A DNA stretch of 64,000 bases from Diadema setosum (GCF_964275005.1 NC_092686.1:40335511-40399510), one strand, 5' to 3'. Positions 38,801 to 46,738 are shown, numbered from the stretch's first letter. Notes: generated by a model from the letters alone, not told the origin. Numbers and translations are program-made.

Positions 38801-41800
38801 TCACGTTCGTATATAAACGCACCTATACACACACACAGACACACACACACACGCCATATCCCTCTTTTTTGTGTTGAGTGGGCATTGACTTTCCCCCTGT
38901 TATATCTATACATTGTTGTTGTTTTTTGTCTTACCATTTCCGTGGATGACCCGTGGCCGAGTGGTTACAGAAACAGTTTCGCATGCACGCTCAATATAAC
39001 TTCAAGGTGCCTATATCACATTCGTTTCTTGTCGATCACAGATGACCGCCATCTGATGACCACAAGCGTATCACCTAACTCGTCCTCAATGTGACGAGTT
39101 TTCATGTCTCGTTACCCATTGTGATTGTCAATCCATGTGAAATGTAAATATTGCTTTGACCCATTTTCCAAGTTGGATACAAAGAGCCAGATAAATGGGG
39201 CTATATAAATGCTGTTTCATCATCATCATCATCATCAATCAGAGATGGTCATTAGTGGAACTACATTCCGGGTGACAGCGAATCCATGATATATGATTCA
39301 CTGTATGTTTACACTTTTTAGAGTACCATCAGAACAACTACATTGTACCATCCTTTTTGTGACACTGCAAGCGATAAGTAATATCTCAACACAAATGACT
39401 TTTACTTTAAAAAAAGCCGTAACATTCATTAATCGTCAGTGCTTGGGGCACAAATGGCCTCACTGTTCTATATGCTATGATTGTTGAGTGTGTCGGTGCA
39501 ACTCCCATTATCTACCTCACCCAGCTTACTGCTCATCAAATGTTCAAAATTTGCTGAAGAAATGAAAAATATATAAGTCTTCATGTGTGTGAATGGTAGA
39601 TAATTTCATTCATCTTTTTGTTTCACATTGCTCGCACATGACTTTAATGTACAAACTTTACATTCACAGATATGATTAATGAAAAATAGCCAGTCTTATT
39701 CAAACTAACTTCATTCCTATGATGGCCCTACTTAATTTCTGTAATACCGGTATGCACTGAAAATGAGATAGTGTTTAATTTGTTTCCGTCGTTTTGGGGG
39801 TAACGTGTTTCCTTCCATCCTCCCCTTCCAGGCTGGCCTTCTTTCTCAGAGATGGCAGCAGCTGGGACAGTGAAAAGCAAGGAGGACTTCTCCCATGGTA
39901 TGCATCGCGTTGAGAGTGTCTGTGCCAAGGTGAGGAGGGGATGAATGTCTAGTCCTCGCTTGCATTGAGAGAGAGGACTTCCTTGCCAAAGTGATCTCAG
40001 AAGGGGGAGGGATTGACTCCCAAACATAAGTTTGAAGTCAGTTAATGCAGATATTTTGGTTTAACCCTATAAAGCCCAAGGGGGGGCACATTGTGCCCCC
40101 CCTACCATATTTTCGTTTGCCACTCCTACACCCTTCACCCGATTTCAACCAAATTTGATGACTTTTCCTAAAATCTTATTGCGAACATTTTGATGTATAA
40201 TTTAGCTATGTCCAATATTGTTGGTTGCCATGGCAACCATAAACTGACAGCCATGTTCGTCAGATTTTGCATGATTTTCCGTTCCAAGTTCAGTTAACAA
40301 TATAATAATGGATGAAATGGGGGTTTTCTTGGCTGTAATTTGCTGAAGGACCAAATTGTGAAGTAATTATGGTTGTGAATTACCCTGAAATGGTCTTCTT
40401 ATCATTTCCTTTATTTTTTATATGACATAGGCATCAAACAATAGATATAATAGAAATAATCGAAAATACAGCATTTTCCAAAGACTACCCTTTTATTTTG
40501 TGTTATTTTCACAAGAGCTTTGCTGGTAATATCATTTGTATATCATATTATCAATCTCCAAACTCAAAATTTCAATATTTTGGAAATATGAAATGTGATG
40601 CCAATATTATGTACCCATTCCAAGCAATACATGATAGGTTTCATATATTTCTTCATATTGTAATGAATAGCGCCCCCACATGTTGACCTTGAGAAATTTC
40701 AACCATAACAAATAGTGAAAGTTGACTTGCTTTTCCTTTGTGGTAAATATGAAAATGATTGATATAAAATAAAAACATATATACTGGGGATAAAGAAATA
40801 CAAAGAAAAAACACGATTTTAGCGTATTTCCTATGTATTTCTTTATATTTTGGTAAATAGCGCCCTCAGTGGATGACCTTGGGAAATTTCGAATGTTGGG
40901 TCATGTAGAGTATGAGTTGCTCTACCCACATGCCAAATATGACGGTCATACATCACATAATAAAGAAGTTATATAGGGGGGGCACAATGTGCCCCCCCTT
41001 GGGCCTGGAAGGGGTCAAAATAGCTTGGGCTTTATAGGGTTAAAGGACAAGTTCACCTTCATTAACATAAGGATTGAGAGAATGTAGCAATATTGAAAGT
41101 TTGAGGAAAATCGGACAATCCGTTCAAAAGTTATGAATTTTTGAAGTTTTTGTGCAGTCACCGCTGGATGAGAAGACTACTGCAGTGTATGATGTCACAT
41201 GCGTACAACAATATAAGGAAAATATAAAGAGAATTTCACAAAATTTCATCTTTTGAAAAAAGTACACATTCCCTTGACTTGTTACTGACATATGTTATGG
41301 GTAATATTATTCCCATTGCCTTTACAAAGAGGCAAGTCAAGTGCTCTTCTATTATGCGAAAAAAGTGAAAATATGTTGAATTATCTTTACATTTTCTTTA
41401 TACTGTTGTACTCATATGACATCACGAGCCTTAGTAGTCTCCTCATCCAGCAGTTCCAACACAAAAATGTTTAAAATTCATAACTTTTGCATCAATTGTC
41501 CAATTTTCCTCAAACTTTCACTGATGTGTTCTACTAATATTGCTGCATTCTCTCAATCCTTATGTTAATGAAGGTGAACTTGTCCTTGAAGCACAGCAGT
41601 GAAGTTTGAAGAAATTCTGACAAGTCGCTGTAAAGTTACGAAGCATTAAACTCTGTATTAAAACCATGTATGTCTTCTGATGGAGTTACATTTCAAGTCA
41701 AGTGAAAGTATGTGGCATTCTTTGCTTTAACTTTACCATCATGAACTGTTAAAGCCTTCTTCTCTAGTAATGAAAGCACATGAATTTAACCAAAACTATA

Positions 41801-41803
41801 AAT

Positions 41804-41844
<41 letters not shown>

Positions 41845-42238
41845 GATTGTCCAAATTGCATTAAACTTTATTGATGAGTTTGATATACAAATACTTAATT
41901 ACTTTTGTTTCTTTTGTTGGCAATTTTGTTGTTACTTTCTGACTGCCTTCTTAAAAGAAATGTCAGTGGGTCAGAATGAAGATGAATAAAGAATCTGTGC
42001 ATCCTTTACATATCAAGGATTCAGCTGACACAAAAGTAGGTTGGTTATTATGAAATGTTGTTATGATTGTTGCTGAATGTCATCTTCTTCCCTCCACCCC
42101 GACCTCTCTCTCTCCTAGTGTGGCGCTCACCTCGGTCACATGTTTGAAGACGGGCCCCAGCCCACCGGCAAGCGCTACTGCATCAACTCGGCCTCCCTCA
42201 ACTTCAAGGGAAAGGACAAACCCAAGTCAGAATTATGA
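5493..42238 (+). CDS. MSRB3: Methionine-R-sulfoxide reductase B, MSRB3-like (spliced, six coding exons)
   Basis: Reduces free or protein-bound methionine-R-sulfoxide, normally using thioredoxin-type electron donors. The six exons 5493-5553, 30778-30883, 31739-31816, 33236-33264, 39832-39929 and 42119-42238 all have GT/AG borders and matching phases, giving 492 nt, i.e. 163 residues plus TGA. The SelR/MsrB fold covers about residues 30-155. Zinc-binding pairs are C73/C76 (CIVC) and C122/C125 (CAKC). The active-site motif GKRYCINS puts the catalytic residue at C145, an ordinary Cys and not selenocysteine. The GSGWPSF and HLGHMF motifs are intact. The C-terminus is KSEL, resembling the KAEL-type ER-retention end of vertebrate MSRB3. 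ATG 5493 is the first in-frame Met after a stop at 5436, but it leaves no signal peptide, so an upstream alternative exon is possible. Intron 1 is about 25 kb. Family assignment is sure; the MSRB3 subtype is inferred from the tail. Confidence 0.93.
6652..7048. mobile_element. TTAA-type foldback MITE
   Basis: Long imperfect inverted repeat: GCAATTCTAAGAGGAATTCA (6746 on) pairs with TGAATTCCTCTTAGAATTGT (6923 on), and GGCCGAGATATC pairs with GATATCTCGGCC. Outer ends AGAGATGGT and ACCATCCCT lie against TTGA (6648) and TTAA (7049). A right-half copy lies at about 61200-61404. Confidence 0.75.
7447..7870 (+). repeat. Interspersed repeat, GGAGGAGGTTATGTTTTCAT type
   Basis: Begins near CCTCCACCAAGGGAGGAGGT, followed by a TTTG run, GTGAATGGATTTGAATGAAA and, at 7828-7868, GGAGGTCTGCGCTGTCTAAG. 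An inverted relative lies at 62865-63820. It looks like the widespread retroelement-derived repeats of marine animals; no ORF. Confidence 0.7.
8405..8635 (+). repeat. C/G runs, GA-rich tract and a 36-bp tandem pair
   Basis: Homopolymer C, A and G runs at 8417-8447, then purine-rich sequence, then GAGAGTACTATAAATCATAG repeated twice with a 36-bp period (about 8556-8628). Confidence 0.8.
8990..9338. mobile_element. 349-bp TTAA-flanked MITE
   Basis: TTAA at 8986-8989 and 9339-9342. Ends AGGCATAATTTACC and GGTAAACTGGACCT are imperfect complements. No coding capacity. Confidence 0.65.
9343..12390. other. MSRB3-like intron 1, stretch without recognised feature
   Basis: Intronic AT-rich DNA. The 10665-10870 part is less AT-rich and gives a small ORF with CRRCGPF, but no family is recognised and no paired splice sites are evident. 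Confidence 0.5.
11810..11870 (+). repeat. CA microsatellite
   Basis: A (CA)n run with minor interruptions. Confidence 0.95.
12391..14648. mobile_element. 2.26-kb non-autonomous element with internal TAACACCGTGAC repeats
   Basis: Perfect 17-bp inverted ends GGGCAATTCCACGATAA / TTATCGTGGAATTGCCC, flanked by AATA on both sides. Nine copies of TAACACCGTGAC or one-mismatch variants lie inside, at 12405, 12586, 12783, 12797, 13009, 14111, 14277 (+) and 14076, 14090 (-). Copies cluster toward both ends and are absent from the middle kilobase. No long ORF, so movement would need proteins from elsewhere. Confidence 0.85.
14653..17394. other. MSRB3-like intron 1, mostly featureless
   Basis: Apart from the small element at 16208, T runs (15305, 16090) and C runs (16777, 17250-17289), nothing is recognised. 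Confidence 0.5.
16208..16395. mobile_element. TACTGTAAAA-type MITE (partial, inverted)
   Basis: Right end TTGTGTTTTACAGTA; contains GCATGCATTTTAATTTCGCA and GTGGCAATTTGTGAAAA words shared with 25497 and 58771. The left end is unclear. Confidence 0.5.
17395..17660 (-). repeat. Interspersed repeat, GGGAGATCTCC type (copy 1)
   Basis: On the minus strand reads TGGGAGATCTCCTGCC, later GGGCCTGGGCCCTGGG, GTTTGCTAGGCGTCAAGACA and TGCTTGGAGTTGGATCCC. The same word order appears at 23370-23685. Confidence 0.6.
17832..18090 (+). repeat. Tandem repeat, three units of 86-92 bp
   Basis: TTTGTATGAACTAG recurs at 17832, 17924 and 18010, each followed by GGAATGTACTATACTAAGTG and TTTTTCATCTTATCAACTAG. Units 2 and 3 are nearly identical. 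Confidence 0.9.
18135..18178. repeat. Short palindrome AAGGAGGTACTAG type
   Basis: CCAAGGAGGTACTAG, a short spacer, then TAGTACCTCCTTTG. A very similar hairpin lies at 29399-29458. Confidence 0.7.
19804..20063. mobile_element. TACTGTATACGC-type MITE (copy B)
   Basis: Diverged copy of 683-927: same order of ATTTCRC, CATGATCGCGAATTTAACC-like and ATATATGGC words, and ends TACTGTAAATGC / GCACATACAGTA. Confidence 0.65.
20258..20585. mobile_element. 328-bp foldback element with eight phased palindromic boxes
   Basis: Inverted ends AGGTCCGAATTCACGAAGG and CCTTCGTGAATTCGGGCCT, followed inward by CCATGGTTTAAACCATGG on both arms. The centre (20345-20499) holds eight imperfect copies of TTTCGTNNACGAAAT, 19-21 bp apart. 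Confidence 0.85.
20596..20679. mobile_element. Mini TTAA element, CCCGTTGAGGA ends (copy 1)
   Basis: TTAA at 20592-20595, then CCCGTTGAGGATGAGTCCCG and TCCATCCTCAATGGG. Reverse-oriented relative to copies at 52483 and 59779; the right TTAA has decayed to TTGT. Confidence 0.75.
20887..21376. mobile_element. 490-bp element with GAATATAAGAACGACCCAAG ends
   Basis: Perfect 20-bp inverted ends. The AAGAACGACCCAAGTCC motif also occurs inside: inverted at about 21049 and twice directly at 21136-21179 as a 27-bp tandem. Confidence 0.8.
22250..22424 (+). repeat. C run, GTT run and long TTC microsatellite
   Basis: C run at 22251-22263, TTG repeats at 22317-22332, then about 30 TTC triplets with one interruption up to 22424. 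The long Leu, Ser and Arg ORFs here are artefacts of it. Confidence 0.97.
23370..23685 (+). repeat. Interspersed repeat, GGGAGATCTCC type (copy 2)
   Basis: Contains ACGGGAGATCTCCCGCC, several TCTCCCG words, GCGGGCCCTGGACCCC, CCGTTTGCTAGGGGTTTCAG and TGCTTGGGGTTGGAGTC, matching copy 1 in order. Confidence 0.6.
23700..27130. other. MSRB3-like intron 1, mostly featureless
   Basis: Contains the small element at 25497 and homopolymer G/C runs (25146, 25277). ORFs here show no conserved motif. Confidence 0.5.
25497..25706. mobile_element. TACTGTAAAA-type MITE
   Basis: Left end TACTGTAAAACACGATA, weaker right end near ATTTTACAATA. The interior contains GCATGCATTTTAATTTCGCG and TCGCGAAATTCACGAAA. 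Confidence 0.55.
27131..27546 (+). repeat. Near-identical tandem duplication, period 210 bp
   Basis: The block starting TTTGAAAATTCTGCAACCAA at 27131 is repeated from 27341 with only about one substitution and homopolymer length changes. Confidence 0.93.
29311..29332 (+). repeat. Poly-T run
   Basis: Uninterrupted T run of about 22 nt. Confidence 0.9.
29399..29458. repeat. Short palindrome AAGGAGGTACTAGG type, with an extra half copy
   Basis: CAAGGAGGTACTAGGC pairs with GCCTAGTACCTCCTTG, followed by a further ACAAGGAGGTACTAGGCAA. Same motif as 18135-18178. Confidence 0.7.
30778..30883 (+). CDS. MSRB3: MSRB3-like coding exon 2 (start of MsrB domain)
   Basis: Acceptor CCGCAG follows a roughly 100-bp pyrimidine-rich tract; donor AG|GTAATG. 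Encodes the start of the MsrB domain, with the family-typical [16 protein letters not shown]. Phase 1 in, phase 2 out. Confidence 0.93.
31739..31816 (+). CDS. MSRB3: MSRB3-like coding exon 3 (first zinc Cys pair)
   Basis: Encodes [10 protein letters not shown] through CIVCDALLF, carrying zinc ligands C73 and C76. Acceptor CCCAAG, donor TTTAG|GTGAGT. Joins in frame on both sides through split Arg codons. Confidence 0.95.
33236..33264 (+). CDS. MSRB3: MSRB3-like coding exon 4 (29-nt microexon)
   Basis: Very short exon encoding SSDKYDSGS, the segment just before the conserved GWPSF motif. Acceptor TTCTGCAG, donor TCAG|GTAAGG. Too short to be found as an ORF; it is supported by phase and by the family sequence continuing into exon 5. 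A 416-bp mobile element sits 36 nt downstream of its donor. Confidence 0.92.
33301..33716. mobile_element. 416-bp MITE in MSRB3-like intron 4
   Basis: Inverted ends GGGTGTGTTCGAGCGCTC / GAGCGCTCGAACGCACCC within TA. The interior repeats GTACCGTACCGTAC and AAAGCGAAC/GTTCGC words. It begins 36 nt after the donor of the 29-nt exon 4. Confidence 0.8.
33829..36130. mobile_element. 2.3-kb element, AATTAGGTGATCCGA ends, hairpin at right end
   Basis: Perfect 15-bp inverted ends AATTAGGTGATCCGA / TCGGATCACCTAATT. The right end forms a hairpin: AGGTGATCCGAG pairs with CTCGGATCACCT across 6 nt (36097-36126). Inside are a 567-bp direct duplication (from 33996 and 34563) with a nested period of about 150 bp, CG-alternating stretches (35496-35790) and TGACGTCA words. 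No transposase ORF. Confidence 0.8.
33996..34960 (+). repeat. Nested direct repeats, about 150 and 567 bp
   Basis: GACCTTTGACCC at 33996, 34145, 34563 and about 34711 each starts a module with CAAGATGG, GTAGTTGTTATTTT or close variant, and GTGCAAAATATGG. The 34145 and 34711 modules match best, as do 33996 and 34563. Confidence 0.85.
37608..37690 (+). pseudogene. tRNA-derived sequence, Leu-like (copy 1)
   Basis: ATGGCCGAGTGG (A box) and GGGTTCGATCC (B box) in class II spacing with a variable arm. A possible anticodon loop CTCAGAA (CAG, Leu) is flanked by a 3-bp stem. The acceptor stem does not pair, so it is probably not a working tRNA. A T run follows at about 37699. Confidence 0.6.
37741..37992 (+). 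repeat. Tandem duplication, 126-bp period
   Basis: The unit starting TTCGTCCATGTAGAAATCAC is repeated at 37867 with one visible change (GCAGG to GGAGG). A diverged third copy (TTCGTCTATGTAAAAATCAC) follows tRNA-like copy 2 at about 38785. Confidence 0.93.
38655..38730 (+). pseudogene. tRNA-derived sequence, Leu/Ser-like (copy 2)
   Basis: TATGGCCGAGTGGTTAAAGG and GGTTCGAACC boxes; the variable arm of copy 1 is missing. ACGTC/GACGT can pair around a 5-nt loop. The acceptor stem does not pair. A run of nine T follows at about 38757. Confidence 0.6.
38943..38985 (+). pseudogene. tRNA-derived fragment (copy 3, A box only)
   Basis: GTGGCCGAGTGGTTACAG matches the A-box region of copies 1 and 2. 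No B box follows. Confidence 0.45.
39105..39240 (+). repeat. SINE-like tail with TCA microsatellite
   Basis: AAATGGGGCTATATAAATGC followed by (TCA)n at about 39218-39236, a tail type seen on many animal SINEs. No complete head is attached. Confidence 0.45.
39832..39929 (+). CDS. MSRB3: MSRB3-like coding exon 5
   Basis: Encodes the rest of GWPSF, then a variable loop, then [15 protein letters not shown] with zinc ligand C122. Acceptor CCTTCCAG, donor AAG|GTGAGG, phase 0 out. Residue H116 lies in the conserved GMHRVE motif. Confidence 0.95.
40065..41039. mobile_element. 975-bp TTAA element with G6/C6 subterminal palindromes
   Basis: Flanked by TTAA (40061-40064 and 41040-41043). Perfect ends CCCTATAAAGCCC / GGGCTTTATAGGG. 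Just inside each end is a palindrome of the form GGGGGGGCAC..GTGCCCCCC. It lies in MSRB3-like intron 5. No transposase ORF. Confidence 0.85.
41044..41586. mobile_element. 543-bp TTAA MITE, AGGACAAGTTCACC ends
   Basis: Ends AGGACAAGTTCACCTTCATT and the complement at 41567-41586 extend through AACATAAGGATTGAGAGAAT. The left TTAA (41040-41043) is shared with the preceding element; the right flank is TGAA. Further inner inverted pairs make it a long foldback. Confidence 0.88.
41805..41841 (+). repeat. Poly-T run of 37 nt
   Basis: Uninterrupted T run, possibly an old retroposon tail on the minus strand. Confidence 0.95.
42119..42238 (+). CDS. MSRB3: MSRB3-like coding exon 6 (catalytic Cys and stop)
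   Basis: Encodes [13 protein letters not shown], the active-site RYCINS, and the C-terminal KSEL, ending in TGA at 42236-42238. The first Cys (C125) is the fourth zinc ligand. Acceptor CTCCTAG after a TC-rich tract. Confidence 0.95.
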   Translation, partial: CGAHLGHMFEDGPQPTGKRYCINSASLNFKGKDKPKSEL

Positions 42239-42443
42239 GTTCCAAAGATGGTTCAGAAATGCAAAATGCAGACAATGCAGGCAATCTTCTGTGACACACA
42301 CATTCTTTCTATTCAGTGTGTGTGCCTCTCAGAAGGCCCCTTTCTTAACTTTGCACCGATAGTAGAGTTAAATTCTGTCTATTCTGTTTCTTTGGGATAG
42401 TAATCAGAATATCTTTCTCTCTGAATGCCCTTCACAAAGTCTA

Positions 42444-42449
42444 AATAAA
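42444..42449 (+). promoter_or_regulatory. Candidate poly(A) signal of the MSRB3-like gene
   Basis: AATAAA 206 nt after the stop codon, the first canonical signal downstream. This would give a short 3'UTR. Transcript data would decide whether a later signal is used instead. Confidence 0.5.
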
Positions 42450-43571
42450 TGAAAGTGGGATGATCGAGATCCATAGTGGCCATAAAATCATGACATCTTT
42501 CTGTAGACCCTGGTATATTTGTTCAGTACCGATTCAAGCTGTTGATAGAGTAAATGTAAGTGGATATTCAACAAGGGATTATTGTTTTGTTAAAATTAGG
42601 GAAGTTATGAATATGTCTGATGGTGATTTTGGTATTGATGTATGGGTTCTCCGTTTTTTTGATAGCAAGCTAGCTTTGTGATATAGGAACAAATATAATT
42701 TCAGAAAATCACGAAGAAATCATCAGTCTGTTGATGACAAGTGGCAATGCTGTGACATAATTCTAAAGTTAGAGGTATTTTCATGAGATACACATGGTAA
42801 GAATATGCTTTTTTCTTTGCATGGATGGTAAGATAAATAACGATCACTTCTCCAAACAGAATCTACTATCCATTCATGCTGATTTACCTTGTATGCTGTG
42901 CACAAACTTTAATACTGTATATTTTCAATTCTTCATATGTACATCGTATGTGTTAGGAAGACATATCCACTCGTAGTGTATGTTTATTTTCTTTCTGTAC
43001 TTGCAATGTGAAACATTGTTTCTTCAGGATGTGTTTTGACTTTTAAAGGTGATATCAAAGATGATGGCCATCATAACCTTGCCTGCTATACCATTGGAAA
43101 AAGAGGAATCTTGTGTAAGCATTTTTCACTTTGATTCTCAAAGTGCTAGGGCAAGTAATAGTACTGGGCACACAGTAGTACTAGCCATGTGTAGCATTCT
43201 GAGTGAAAAAAATTGGCAAGTTGAATGGCTTATTGCAAAGAAATGGAAGAACTGCATTGGCTTTGCATGGCAGTAATGTATGAATCGTCCCAGGAATTTA
43301 TCACTCTCCCTGCTGTGATTTCATGTAGTGAATCTATCTTTGAAACCAGTTTCTGCGAGTGTGTAGCTGCAATTCCATGCTGGTTATGTTCATAGGTCGA
43401 AGTTTTAAGTAGACAATTGTCTTGTTAGCCCAGAGGTGAAAGTTCAGTGGCTATTGGACAAGGGTGAAGTAAGGCCTTCTGTATTTGTTGTGATTTCCAG
43501 ACTTCTGTTGCAGTGGGTTGTTTTTTTTTCTTTCACCAGTAGAGCTTTTTGCCACTGATCCTGTTAGTATA

Positions 43572-44190
43572 CAAATAGTGACTAGTCACAAGTGCAATGG
43601 TTCCAGATTTTGCACGAGGTGAAAGATAGAGGCGCTCTATTCAACGAGGCAAAGCCGAGTTGAATAGTGTGCCTCATCTTTCACTGAGTGCGAAATCTTG
43701 TTCCACCACTGCACAAGTAAAGACCATACACTATTTGTTTTATACAACACCTCGAACGTCAACAGATGTGGTCCACAAAGATTCTTGAATTTAGCTCAAA
43801 AGAGGCAACCATTTTCCACGAAAGAGAATGAGTAGCCGCACAGTCACCGTATTACACGTACGTATGCAAAGACAATCGGTTGGAGTTGTTTACAAAAATG
43901 AGAGACAAAAATACGCATTTGTAAGCGCACTTGTAATTGTTGAATGCGTGCGGCAAATGTTTGTTTATTGTGACATCAAAGCCGTGCGATGGAACAAAAA
44001 CTTAGGGGTCAATCGTGAGTTTAACATGGGAGTCAATGGAATGGGTGACGTCAGCCATGCGCTATCCATTTTTGCTCAAACAGAATTGCACAGCTGACAG
44101 CCACAGTGTGCGATGGAACTTTCGTCATGTAATGGGCAATCGACCAATCGGATAGCTACATTCTAATCAAGTGTTGCATAAAACTGTATA
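43572..44190. repeat. Hairpin-containing interspersed repeat
   Basis: ACAAATAGTGACTAGTCACA through TTTTGCAC at 43575-43617 pairs imperfectly with the stretch at 43684-43738, enclosing CTATTCAACGAGGC / GCCGAGTTGAATAG. Later GATGGAAC and GTTGCATAAAACTGTAT words suggest the repeat extends to about 44190. Confidence 0.6.
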
Positions 44191-46324
44191 GGTCATGAAA
44201 GACAGGGTTCTGTTCTGCCCATCAGATGATATAAGGTCTGTTTAAAAATAAGAACAGTCAACCTTGCCAACATCAACCATGCTCAAATGGAAAAGTTGGC
44301 CAAGTCAAAAGAAACCGCTACAACGGCTGTATATAAAAACATTGTGTTAATTCTGTTGCGTATTAAAGTCAAAATTCACTTTGAGTCAAAGGATTTTTCT
44401 GTTCCCTTTAGATTCGACTTAGGCGAAGTTGACTGTAGATATTTGCAGTCATGACCTACACAAATTGTGGTTACTATGACACATTTAGAAGCAGCCAATC
44501 AGCCTTGAGCAGTGAAATCTTTGCACCGTCTGCAATTGTTGCAAGATACAATGAAGAAAGCATTCCTGAAATAAAGGTTTGCATGAATGTAGGGGAAATG
44601 AAGTCCTTATAGTAAAAAGGGTAAGGACTATATCAGACATAGACTTGTGTTTTTGTTTTTGTTTTTTTTTTGTCAATTTGTTTTAAATGTTGAATATGAT
44701 TGTGTAGTGGCTGTATAGTTTGGGTCTCTGTGGATACAAGTGCCAAAATATGTTGTTGCCTTTCATTGGTGAGTACGCCTCCTCACATGAAGGTTGTTGG
44801 GTTCAATGTTATGGTTGTGTTAAACTCTAGTGCACAGAATTCAGACCCTTGATTTAACTAAGCGAGCCTTTTTAAGTTTGAAAACAATTAGGCTTCTGTT
44901 TGATTTATTTCTATATGAAGCTCAATTTGCAAACCATGTAAGATGCATTATACACATGTATATATATACAAATGTCTATGGTATATTTTTATGAGAGTAA
45001 GATATTTATAAGACTTAAAATGTAGTTAAAGGTTAGACAGGGGAAATGTACAAAGGCAATATTCCGTAGTCTATGTCAGTTGACAGATAAGGCCTATAAA
45101 TTTTGAAGTGATTGAAATAATCCTATATAAGATGAATTATGACATGAATGACATTGTATGCCTATGATATGTAAATCAAATTGCTTCAATGCGCAAAAAC
45201 ATTTTCATCTTCAATAGCAATTGGGCCAGAAGTGTGAAAATACCAATGTACTTCTGTACCTGGAACTAACAAGATTGTTTTTCTGAATTACTGGTAACAT
45301 GTATGACCATTAAAAGTCTGAATTTATATGAAAGTTTAGAGTTTATCTATACATTGTTCTGTTCCACTCTGAAATCCATGTTCATTGGCGTACTGGAAGA
45401 TAATTCCAAGTCGGGAAGGTTTTCCGGCAACGTGATTATGCAATGTAATTGATGTAGCTAATTCTGAGTGTATAAATTTAAACTAGATTCTTGCAGACCT
45501 AAGCACATTGCTGTGGAAGCGCTCAGGAGTATAGGCCTATATATATTCCCGTTGTTGCCTAATTGAAGAAGGCTCGGAATTCATGTTTAGATAATGTGTC
45601 TTCACGTGAAGTGTACATACATGTGTGTACTGCGGTAGTGGGAGCACATGGTTGCTTATCACCGCTGTGGCATCACGAGTCAACATTGTATCATATTCCT
45701 CCAAGGTGGAAACCTATGTGTACAGATGGTGTGACTTGAATACCGATTGCAGATTTTCAGAGATAGCAGTCCCTTAACAGGTGATTTTGGATGGGCAAAT
45801 GAAAGGTCAGGGGTGATGTTTCAGGGGACAAAGGGAAACACAAGATGGGAGGAGGGGAAGTGGGAAAGACGTTGTGTGGGAATATATGAAAATGTACAAT
45901 TGTACATACAATTTGAGCAACTGAATAAAATGGGACAGTTTTGAAGTAATGTAAAAGATTTGCTGTTGTGTTTATTATTTTATCAACTTTGACTTTGGTT
46001 TGATAGTTTTTTGTATGCATTTATCCCACCATGCTTTCAATGAAAAAAAAAAAAGAAAAAAAAGAGAAGTCTGACAAACGGAATGGTAAAAGTTCTATAA
46101 ACTGTGCACCAGTTTGTAAATAATGTGAAAGTCATATTTTTAGTTATGATTTTAATTATAGCAATTACAACAGTTTCCTATATAAATCATCATTGGTTAC
46201 CGCCATTTAACAATTTGTTTATTTTTATTTTTTTTTTTTTTTTACATTTCATCTCAAGGATACAAATTTTAGTGACTTTGGTTTTTGTATGAGAGACTTT
46301 AGGCAATGACACAAATCCCTCATT
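44191..46324. other. Region between the convergent genes, nothing recognised
   Basis: AT-rich. No coding motif, RNA or structured repeat I can support. Confidence 0.5.
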
Positions 46325-46738
46325 TAATTTGGCCTCCCTTTATCCAGATCTCTCTATTATTCGGATCCGATTTTGGCGTGATTTTTTTTTCTGTCCTATC
46401 TAGTAATTATGGGTAAAAGTGGGATTTCAAACTCGAAAGAAACTTCCTCCACAAACTCACATGAACTCAATATTATTCTTAACAAATTGATTTCATTTTG
46501 GTAAAAAAACAAAAACAAAAACAAACAAAAACAAATGCTAATAATCTTGCACTGATAGCAAAGACAGAGTTTCGGTATAGGCTACCGTCAAAAGGTTACA
46601 TGTACATGTGTACATGTAGCTATCATTGGGTAGGCAGCTGCATGTATTAAACATCGAGTCTCCAAAATCCGGCCAAATCCCTTATCAGGATGAGCGCCAG
46701 TCCAGCCAGATATGTCCGGATAGGAGAGGTTGGACTGT
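46325..46738. mobile_element. pogo-like MITE (diverged copy)
   Basis: GGCCTCCCTTTATCCAGATC near the left and TCCGGATAGGAGAGGTTGGA at the right, matching 55341-55777 in order. Its CAGTTGAAC left end is lost. Confidence 0.65.

Larger units (their letters stand above)
36303..39078. mobile_element. 2.8-kb element, TTAGGTGATACGCT ends, hairpin at left end
   Basis: Left end TAGGTGATACGCT pairs at once with AGCGTATCACCTA (36304-36333); the right end AGCGTATCACCTAA is at 39065-39078. Pyrimidine-rich sequence next to the hairpin and CG-alternating stretches inside mirror the reverse complement of 33829-36130, so the two are related and in opposite orientation, hairpins facing each other 173 bp apart. 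No transposase ORF. Confidence 0.7.
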
